From: Sulfurovum sp. bin170
GTDB taxonomy: Bacteria > Campylobacterota > Campylobacteria > Campylobacterales > Sulfurovaceae
DNA: 9,548 nt
Reading direction: 5' to 3'
Assembly: GCF_010892395.1 (NCBI RefSeq)
Contig: NZ_JAACKB010000067.1
Location: 1 to 9,548, forward strand
Shown here: in pieces, positions 1-4,355 of the stretch
Position numbering within the stretch: the stretch's first letter is position 1
Layout of the letters: each line of letters starts with the position of its first letter
The notes under the pieces: generated by a model
What the model was told of the DNA's origin: nothing
Databases searched by the model: none
The model's input: only the letters and a program-made list of their open reading frames with translations
Made by a program: the position numbers and the translations under genes

Positions 1-52
1 TCTCTTTTTCAAGAGTTTTTGTTATTTTTTCTATGTAGGTTTTTAATTTCAT
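1..52 (-). CDS. possible N-terminus of a truncated small protein
   Basis: An ATG on the minus strand opens a frame that stays open to the left edge and reads MKLKTYIEKITKTLEKE. It is lysine- and glutamate-rich and looks like the start of an amphipathic helix. It lies about 40 bases downstream of the membrane-protein gene on the same strand, so it could be the next gene of that transcript. There is no clear ribosome binding site, only A-rich sequence, and just 17 codons are visible. The same bases could instead be untranslated. I do not recognise the protein and cannot assign a function. Confidence 0.3.
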   Translation of the reverse strand, partial: MKLKTYIEKITKTLEKE

Positions 53-92
53 TTTTTATTGACATTTTAGCATAATTTTTTTTCCGTAGTTT

Positions 93-1085
93 TCAGTATG
101 ACTCCTCTTTCAACTCACCTTTGGCATTTCGAGAGACGAAGGCAATAATATCAATATTGTCTCTGGTATTCTCATTAATGAGACTATATAGTTTTCTTTT
201 GTCATAAATATCTTCCATCTTCACAAAACTATGATAGGCGTTGATATGACCTTTTAGGATAATATTTCTAAAATTATCAAAGTAGAGATACTCCTCTGCT
301 ATCTTTTTTCTCTTTATCATTGCAGAGATTTTCTCTCCAAACGATTTGCTTTTTTGGGTGATGGTGCTATGAAGAATAGGCTCAATATGTCTGTCGTTGA
401 GCAGACCTATATACTCCAAAAGGTCATTTAACTTATTACCTATATAGTTAAAAAATCTAGTTAATGGATTGTTCATTCCCAAGATTTTCTCTATAAATGA
501 GAGTAGCCAACTAAGTGCAAACACCTCAAATATAGGAGCTAACCAAGAGTTTGAGAGCCAAGATAGCACTATCGGTACAACACCAACAATCTTAGCCAAA
601 ACAACCCACAGTGCTTTGAAAAAACCAATCACAATCATCTTTAGCTCAACAAAGAGTGCAATGTGTGAAATCACATCGGTTAGATACATCATCCATACAG
701 CGATTCCCATCGGAAAAGCTAAAATAAAAAAGTTTTTGAGTTTGGCTCTGAAACTTACAACTCTATAGTAGTGAAAAACCTCTGTAAATGGTTTTTTGAG
801 ATGGCTAAAGATATACTTATCTAACCACTGCGAGAGCATATTGTCTATAAACCATCGTTTGATAGCCAACAAAATAGCCTGTACAAAAGTTAGACCTTTG
901 ATAAAAGCCAATATCTTTAACTTGCTCACTAACCATAGAGAGATGAGCGAAGACTTAAAAACAAGTACAACAGCTAACATATATCCTATCAGGATATTAT
1001 ATGAAACTGGGTGTACAAAACTTAACATCGTCACCAACAAAATAGGTACAGCAATAGCTATAATGGCTTTATATCGTCTTCTCAT
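93..1085 (-). CDS. multi-pass inner-membrane protein of unknown function
   Basis: I do not recognise this 330-residue protein. The ATG is preceded by GAGGGG seven bases upstream, which supports the start. The N-terminus is basic (MRRRYK). Hydrophobic segments lie at about residues 7-25, 30-53, 118-146, 149-177 and 181-202, suggesting roughly five membrane spans. A long amphipathic, basic and aromatic-rich stretch lies between the second and third (about 55-115). The last 120 residues are charged and soluble-looking, with a lysine-rich patch near 245-262. There are no cysteines or obvious enzyme motifs. It is transcribed away from the thioesterase gene across a shared intergenic region, and the partial ORF at the left edge may follow it. 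The membrane location is well supported; the role is open. A scaffold, channel-like or phylum-restricted envelope protein would all fit. Confidence 0.85.
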   Translation of the reverse strand: MRRRYKAIIAIAVPILLVTMLSFVHPVSYNILIGYMLAVVLVFKSSLISLWLVSKLKILAFIKGLTFVQAILLAIKRWFIDNMLSQWLDKYIFSHLKKPFTEVFHYYRVVSFRAKLKNFFILAFPMGIAVWMMYLTDVISHIALFVELKMIVIGFFKALWVVLAKIVGVVPIVLSWLSNSWLAPIFEVFALSWLLSFIEKILGMNNPLTRFFNYIGNKLNDLLEYIGLLNDRHIEPILHSTITQKSKSFGEKISAMIKRKKIAEEYLYFDNFRNIILKGHINAYHSFVKMEDIYDKRKLYSLINENTRDNIDIIAFVSRNAKGELKEESY

Positions 1086-1109
1086 AATTCGACCCCTCTA
1101 TCCTCTTAA

Positions 1110-1138
1110 TCTATATCTTTTTGACCAATTTGTCCAAA
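1110..1138 (-). promoter_or_regulatory. candidate promoter with imperfect dyad for the membrane-protein gene
   Basis: On the minus strand a TGGACA-like -35 (1131-1136) is followed after about 15 bases by TATAGA (1110-1115), upstream of the GAGGGG ribosome binding site. The -35 region sits inside an imperfect 19-bp dyad, TTTGACCAATTTGTCCAAA on the plus strand (1120-1138), in which seven of nine positions pair. A repressor or activator could bind there. The spacing is short and the -35 match is only fair, so this is a weak call. Confidence 0.25.
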
Positions 1139-1217
1139 TATTACCATATTCCTGCGTAAAAGGACATAAGTAACTTTTATAATTATGTAATAATTAACAG
1201 AAAGAGATTATATTCTA

Positions 1218-1233
1218 ATATTTCTAGAAATAT
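1218..1233. promoter_or_regulatory. perfect 16-bp palindrome, operator candidate
   Basis: ATATTTCTAGAAATAT reads the same on both strands with no spacer, centred on CT|AG. It lies in the divergent intergenic region, about 95 bases before the thioesterase start and 130 bases before the membrane-protein start. A zero-spacer palindrome of this length suits a dimeric helix-turn-helix regulator better than an RNA hairpin, which would have no loop. The surroundings are very AT-rich and also contain a TAATTAT/ATAATTA inverted repeat near 1180-1196, so chance cannot be excluded. No regulator gene is adjacent. Confidence 0.35.
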
Positions 1234-1257
1234 ACGGACATTTTTAGTGTTCTCATA

Positions 1258-1289
1258 TTAAGGCATTTTAAGGTTATTTGGTATATAGT
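1258..1289 (+). promoter_or_regulatory. candidate thioesterase promoter with TTAAGG direct repeat
   Basis: Two TTAAGG copies (1258-1263 and 1268-1273) are spaced ten bases apart, one helical turn, and are followed by a -10-like TATATAGT (1282-1289). A transcript would start near 1296, about 30 bases before the preferred TTG start. Head-to-tail half-sites over the -35 region are typical of OmpR/PhoB-family response regulators. From memory, the orphan regulator HsrA (HP1043) of Helicobacter uses TTAAG-type direct repeats, but I am not certain of its exact spacing. The promoter call itself is tentative. Confidence 0.3.
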
Positions 1290-1316
1290 GTTCCGATAAT
1301 AAATAGTTATATCAAT

Positions 1317-1322
1317 AAGGAG
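1317..1322 (+). promoter_or_regulatory. ribosome binding site that decides the thioesterase start
   Basis: AAGGAG ends six bases before TTG at 1329, which is ideal spacing. The in-frame TTG at 1278 has no comparable site, and the candidate promoter would start transcription downstream of it. The longer reading is therefore unlikely. Confidence 0.7.
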
Positions 1323-1328
1323 ATTGAA

Positions 1329-1766
1329 TTGGAAAATAAATTAGATGCAACAGAGCTTTGCAAAAAAATGCAGGTTGGTAATGAACAATCATTAATATTA
1401 CCTGCACCATCTTTTATAATGATGCAATGTGATATTATTGACTATCAGGAAACTGAAAAGTCAATTGTAGTAAAAATACCTATTTTAAAAGAGTGGGTAA
1501 ATCCATATAATACTATGCAAGGTGGTTTAATAGAAGCGGCAATTGACAATGCAGTAGGTCCGTTAAGTTTGTTATCTGCTCCTGTAAATATCACGAGAAG
1601 CATAGAAACAAAATTCATAAAATCCGTAACTTTAGAAATGCAACATATTTATGTTCATGCTCAATTATGCGAACAACGTAAAAAACGTCTAACATTTGAA
1701 GTGAGTGTTCAAAATAAAGATGGTGAAGTATTTACAAAATCAAAAGTTATAAATTTTATTATTTAA
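1329..1766 (+). CDS. PaaI-like hotdog-fold thioesterase
   Basis: This is a 145-residue protein, normal for a single hotdog domain, starting at TTG. The family hydrolyses acyl-CoA or related thioesters as cytoplasmic dimers or tetramers. The diagnostic stretch is NPYNTMQGGLIEAAIDNA (residues 58-75). Asn58 and the paired glycines begin the long central helix, and Asp73 sits where the family's catalytic or helix acid is expected. The usual HGG is QGG here; I recall the Gln form in some PaaI-like proteins. Strand-rich sequence follows, including RSIETKFIKSV (90-100) and a C-terminal beta region, as in 4HBT domains. The gene stands alone on the plus strand between minus-strand genes, with its own candidate promoter and terminator. 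The natural substrate cannot be told. An alternative start at 1278 would add 17 residues outside the fold. Confidence 0.75.
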   Translation: MENKLDATELCKKMQVGNEQSLILPAPSFIMMQCDIIDYQETEKSIVVKIPILKEWVNPYNTMQGGLIEAAIDNAVGPLSLLSAPVNITRSIETKFIKSVTLEMQHIYVHAQLCEQRKKRLTFEVSVQNKDGEVFTKSKVINFII

Positions 1767-1917
1767 ATGATTTTAAGAATAGCATGAAGTAAAGATATAA
1801 CAAATCTTTGGAGAGAAACAAGTGTTTAGTCGCTAAAAAGACCGAGTTTACAAGCCTAAATAAAGAGCCAAGTAATTTAAATTTTGAAGTGGTTAAATCA
1901 CACATGTTCCTCAAGTC

Positions 1918-1943
1918 AGCCGTTATAACATATCGGTTTTTTT
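1918..1943 (+). terminator. probable intrinsic terminator after the thioesterase gene
   Basis: AGCCGTTAT and ATATCGGTT pair around an AAC loop, with one T-T mismatch and one G-T wobble. Seven thymines (1937-1943) form the U-tract. It lies about 150 bases after the thioesterase stop and just before the tail of the HEPN remnant on the other strand. The stem is short and mixed in GC content, so terminator strength is uncertain. The rest of 1767-1917 contains no gene I can support. Confidence 0.45.
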
Positions 1944-1954
1944 GTTCCTGTAGT

Positions 1955-2285
1955 CTAATGAAAATTTATTTTTTTATACATCTCCTCATTGACAAATATA
2001 TCTATAAACTCACTTACCAAACCATAAAGTTTAAGTGTTGAGTGCTGTTTAGGTACTTCTTGCTTATTATGTTCGAGCAGTGCCTTAAAAGATTTTTCTA
2101 CAGATTGTTGAGAATGAAAAGCCACAATATGTGTTACTCATCATTGGTAACAATATAGAGGTCAATATCACTGTTTTTATGAGATGTACACCATAGGCGT
2201 AACTACCAAACAGAATAACCTTGTCTAGGTGTAAAGGTTTTAGGGCATTGAGTATCTCGTTTTGTATATTTTCTATATTTACCAT
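1955..2285 (-). pseudogene. decayed MNT-HEPN toxin-antitoxin module
   Basis: The minus-strand ATG has a good site (AAAGGAG, eight bases upstream) and opens a minimal nucleotidyltransferase. Residues 20-32 (LDKVILFGSYAYG) contain its GSxxxG nucleotide-binding loop. The expected catalytic stretch, HKNSDIDLYIVTNDE, then appears in another frame; two extra bases near 2183-2190 would explain the shift. It stops at 2134-2136. In the third frame, about 2137 down to 1955, the sequence reads VTHIVAFHSQQSVEKSFKALL and continues for about 60 residues to a TAG, a recognisable internal segment of a HEPN domain. The C-terminal half of MNT and the N-terminal half of HEPN are missing, consistent with a deletion joining the two genes. 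In intact systems HEPN is a ribonuclease toxin and MNT neutralises it by adding AMP. Nothing functional should be made here apart from a truncated 66-residue product. A sequencing error could explain one shift but not the missing halves. Confidence 0.75.
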
Positions 2286-2315
2286 TAGGTTATCTCCTTT
2301 TAAATTTTAATAGAT

Positions 2316-2335
2316 GGTGCGATGGCAATCGCATC
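2316..2335. repeat. REP-like short palindrome
   Basis: TGCGAT (2318-2323) and ATCGCA (2328-2333) form a perfect six-pair stem around a four-base loop, extended by a G-T wobble and a G-C pair. GTAGG-like sequence lies at one flank and ATGGTG at the other. It is GC-rich against AT-rich surroundings. The form resembles palindromic intergenic repeats with a TGCGAT...ATCGCA core that I recall from many bacterial genomes. It lies between the toxin stop and the MNT start, where it could also form an mRNA hairpin ending the toxin transcript. No second copy is in the window, so repeat status is inferred. Confidence 0.45.
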
Positions 2336-2346
2336 CTACACCAACA

Positions 2347-2688
2347 TCACCCAATCCCCTCAATCTTATCAGTATAAACCCTCACAAGCTTATACTCCTC
2401 ACTCATAGACAAAACACTCTCCCATATACTATCAATAGCATTATAAAATGCTTTCATTTTCATATTGCCCAACTTAATATGTATCACTCGTGGAGGAGGA
2501 GTATTAAACAAAACAAAGTCTGAAAAATCAGCATCTTTGGTTACAACAGTTAACTTATGTTCTTTGGCATACGCCCATATCTCGTTATCTTTCATATTTG
2601 GGTCTATATCAATCACATGTTGATACTCTTCGCCTCTCCAAAGAGAAAAGTAGTATGGAAGATTGGCATCAATGATATATTTTTTCAT
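2347..2688 (-). CDS. DUF5615 PIN-like toxin of a type II toxin-antitoxin pair
   Basis: This 113-residue protein has the normal length for the DUF5615 PIN-like family, which is related to VapC and Mut7-C ribonuclease domains. Visible acidic positions fit a metal-dependent nuclease centre: Asp7 in IIDANLP at the N-terminus, Asp34 and Glu36 in DNEIW, and Asp52/Asp54 in TKDADF. HIKLGN (70-75) is another family hallmark. The expected activity is RNA cleavage in the cytoplasm, held off by the neighbouring DUF433 protein; the RNA target is unknown. The ATG directly follows the antitoxin's TAG, so translation is probably coupled, with the antitoxin made first. No truncation or missing key residue is seen, so the toxin looks intact. 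Family membership is strong; nuclease activity is inferred from the family. Confidence 0.88.
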   Translation of the reverse strand: MKKYIIDANLPYYFSLWRGEEYQHVIDIDPNMKDNEIWAYAKEHKLTVVTKDADFSDFVLFNTPPPRVIHIKLGNMKMKAFYNAIDSIWESVLSMSEEYKLVRVYTDKIEGIG

Positions 2689-2937
2689 CTACGCTATCTT
2701 TTGAAGTGAATATCTCTGCCCCATTAATTGTGTGGCAAAAGCAAGACAAGTTTGAATATCTTCTTTTGTTAGAGTAGGATACTGTCTCAATATTTCCTCT
2801 TGACTCTCACCTGCACTTAAAAACTCTAATATAGTTTGAACTGTAATTCTTTGTCCTCTAATGGTTGGTTTACCATTACATACATCTGCATCTATGGTTA
2901 TATTTCCATTAAAATATGATAGTTTTTCTAGTTTCAT
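2689..2937 (-). CDS. DUF433 (VapB-like) antitoxin
   Basis: This is an 82-residue protein of the DUF433 family. The core ITIDADVCNGKPTIRGQRI (about 13-31) has the typical NGKPxIRGxRI signature. It is followed by a helix-turn-helix-like region with ILEFLSAGESQEEIL (36-50) and LTKEDIQTCLAFA (56-68). Such proteins are paired with DUF5615 toxins; they bind the toxin and usually the operon's own promoter. The ATG has an AAAGG site nine bases upstream. The gene is first in a two-gene operon, and its TAG abuts the toxin's ATG with no spacer. A 10-bp palindrome lies 22-44 bases upstream of the start, within the leader, and could be an operator or a dispersed repeat. Autoregulation is expected from the family but not shown by the sequence. 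Confidence 0.88.
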   Translation of the reverse strand: MKLEKLSYFNGNITIDADVCNGKPTIRGQRITVQTILEFLSAGESQEEILRQYPTLTKEDIQTCLAFATQLMGQRYSLQKIA

Positions 2938-2950
2938 ATTTTTTTCCTTT

Positions 2951-2992
2951 TCTCGTTTCCAAACACAGAGACTGTGTTTGGGAATGCATACT
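2951..2992. repeat. dispersed-repeat-like palindrome upstream of the antitoxin
   Basis: CCAAACACAG (2959-2968) and CTGTGTTTGG (2972-2981) are perfect inverted repeats around an AGA loop. The outer flanks, TCTCGTTT on the left and GAATGCATAC on the right, match from memory a very common bacterial repeat of the form TCTCGTTCCC...GGGAATGCATAC, usually with a more GC-rich arm. This would be a diverged copy. On the minus strand the transcript leader would fold into a strong hairpin ending just upstream of the antitoxin ribosome binding site. It may therefore act in regulation, as an operator or leader structure, as well as being a repeat. Confidence 0.5.
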
Positions 2993-3086
2993 TTTAAATA
3001 ACTTTTCTAAACTCTCAACAAATATAACTCTTTTTATCCATTTTATCTATATGATTATTAAGTACTGATTAATCTAATCCCTTCCT

Positions 3087-3108
3087 AAGTGTAAACTACT
3101 TTACACTT
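3087..3108. repeat. 9-bp perfect inverted repeat after the permease gene
   Basis: AAGTGTAAA and TTTACACTT pair perfectly around CTAC, 12 bases downstream of the permease stop. The position suits a transcription end for the mltB-secA-permease cluster. However, the minus-strand 3' side is AGGAAGGG, with no U-tract. The plus-strand side (TCTCTTCC) is only moderately T-rich. It may stabilise the mRNA 3' end, terminate weakly, or be an operator for the antitoxin-toxin operon, whose promoter must lie in 2938-3119. The rest of that 182-base gap shows only AT-rich sequence, including a possible minus-strand -10 TTATATT near 3020. Confidence 0.4.
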
Positions 3109-3119
3109 TCTCTTCCAAG

Positions 3120-4355
3120 TTACTCATTCCGAAGCACAGTCAAAGGGTCTGTAGATGATGCTTTTCTAGCAGGATATAGTGATGAGATGATAACGATAAT
3201 AAATGTACCTGATATAATCAAAACAAAATCAGTAACCGTCAAATCAATAGGTAGATGAGAGAACCCATATACATCGGCTGATAGTGAGATAATATCAAAA
3301 GTAGTCAACACCCACATAGAGATAAAGCCCAAGATAGTACCTGCGATAATCCCAGATACTCCGATAATAACACCTAATCTAAAGAATATACTCTTTATCT
3401 CTTTTTTAGTGGCTCCAAGTGTTCTCATTAGTGCTATTTCGCTTCTACGACTCATAACTGTCATAAGAAGAGATGAGATAATATTGAGTGATGCTACTAC
3501 AACAATGAGTAGAACAACCAAGAAGAGCGTCTTTTTCTCCATCTCCATGGCCGCGAAGAAAGAGGCATTTTGCTCCCACCAGCCCTCTATGATTATGCCT
3601 TTGGAGAGACCATTAGTTTCCAAAAACTCTCTGATACGATTAATATCATTCATAGCATCTTCGGAATAGATATGAATACCATCATACTGTCCCTCTTTGC
3701 GTTTGAGTATCTTTTGAAATGCATGTAGTGTAGTGTAGATAATAGCCTTATCATAAGCTTTTAGACCAGAATCAAAGGTACTATCTATGATAAATCGCTT
3801 ATGTAGTGGCATAGTCCCAAAACCAATCGCTTGTTGTTCGGAGAAATATAGTGTAAGTTTTTGACCTTTATATACCCCCATCTCTCGTGCAAGTACTTCA
3901 CCTGTGACCATCTTATATTTACTATCTATAGAGAGTGAATCTTTTTGAGATTTCTCAAACACCTCATTAATCTGTGACTCTTTTTCAAAATCAACACCAT
4001 AGAGTATGGAGCCATTGACATTGGAACCACTTTTGCTTATCACTTGAGTAGTATAGTATGGGCTTAATTTTATATTGGGAAACTTCTGTTCTAGCTTCTG
4101 TACTAGATTTTCATTGGTACTGTCATAACTAGTAGGGATAAGTGTAAGTGGATAGTTCATAACAAAAAGGCGTTTTTGGAACTCTTTTTGAGTGCCATGC
4201 ATAATTCCCATTGCCAACATAAGGACAGCAACACCTGCTACAATTCCTAAAAAAGCAAGGAGAGAGGAGACAAAAATAAAAGGGTTATCTCTATCATATT
4301 TTAGATAGTGCCTTATTATCTTGGTGATAAAGGCTCCGTTTGCTTTAGTTGCCAT
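3120..4355 (-). CDS. LolC/E-type ABC transporter permease (FtsX family)
   Basis: This 411-residue inner-membrane protein has the classic MacB/LolCE layout. A basic N-terminus (IIRHYLKYDRDNPF) precedes TM1 (about 26-50), followed by a periplasmic domain of some 225 residues. The FtsX permease domain then has TM2 (277-300), the cytoplasmic coupling segment RRSEIALMRTLGA (303-315), TM3 (325-350) and TM4 (376-395). The C-terminus is the canonical YPARKASSTDPLTVLRNE. The family extracts outer-membrane lipoproteins or drives other envelope processes with a separate ATPase (LolD-like), which is not in this window. The ATG overlaps the secA stop as TAATG, giving translational coupling; a longer reading from 4397 inside secA lacks support and adds no conserved sequence. 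Coupling to secA fits a role in lipoprotein maturation after export. The exact substrate is inferred. Confidence 0.88.
   Translation of the reverse strand: MATKANGAFITKIIRHYLKYDRDNPFIFVSSLLAFLGIVAGVAVLMLAMGIMHGTQKEFQKRLFVMNYPLTLIPTSYDSTNENLVQKLEQKFPNIKLSPYYTTQVISKSGSNVNGSILYGVDFEKESQINEVFEKSQKDSLSIDSKYKMVTGEVLAREMGVYKGQKLTLYFSEQQAIGFGTMPLHKRFIIDSTFDSGLKAYDKAIIYTTLHAFQKILKRKEGQYDGIHIYSEDAMNDINRIREFLETNGLSKGIIIEGWWEQNASFFAAMEMEKKTLFLVVLLIVVVASLNIISSLLMTVMSRRSEIALMRTLGATKKEIKSIFFRLGVIIGVSGIIAGTILGFISMWVLTTFDIISLSADVYGFSHLPIDLTVTDFVLIISGTFIIVIISSLYPARKASSTDPLTVLRNE

Noticed and set aside
2..21. CTCTT-TTTC-AAGAG hairpin followed by TTTTTG at the left edge
   Set aside because: The stem is only five pairs in T-rich DNA, lies inside the possible partial ORF, and no plus-strand gene is visible upstream, so a terminator cannot be supported.
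796..1173. 125-codon plus-strand open frame across the membrane-protein gene
   Set aside because: It is antisense to a well-supported gene with its own ribosome binding site, and its composition reads as a shadow of that gene.
1808..2041. 77-codon plus-strand open frame
   Set aside because: It starts at TTG without a ribosome binding site, has no family-like sequence, spans the likely terminator and overlaps the HEPN remnant on the other strand.
1767..3119. insertion sequence or integrase in the accessory stretch
   Set aside because: No transposase-like frame, terminal inverted repeats or target duplication was found; only short palindromes are present.
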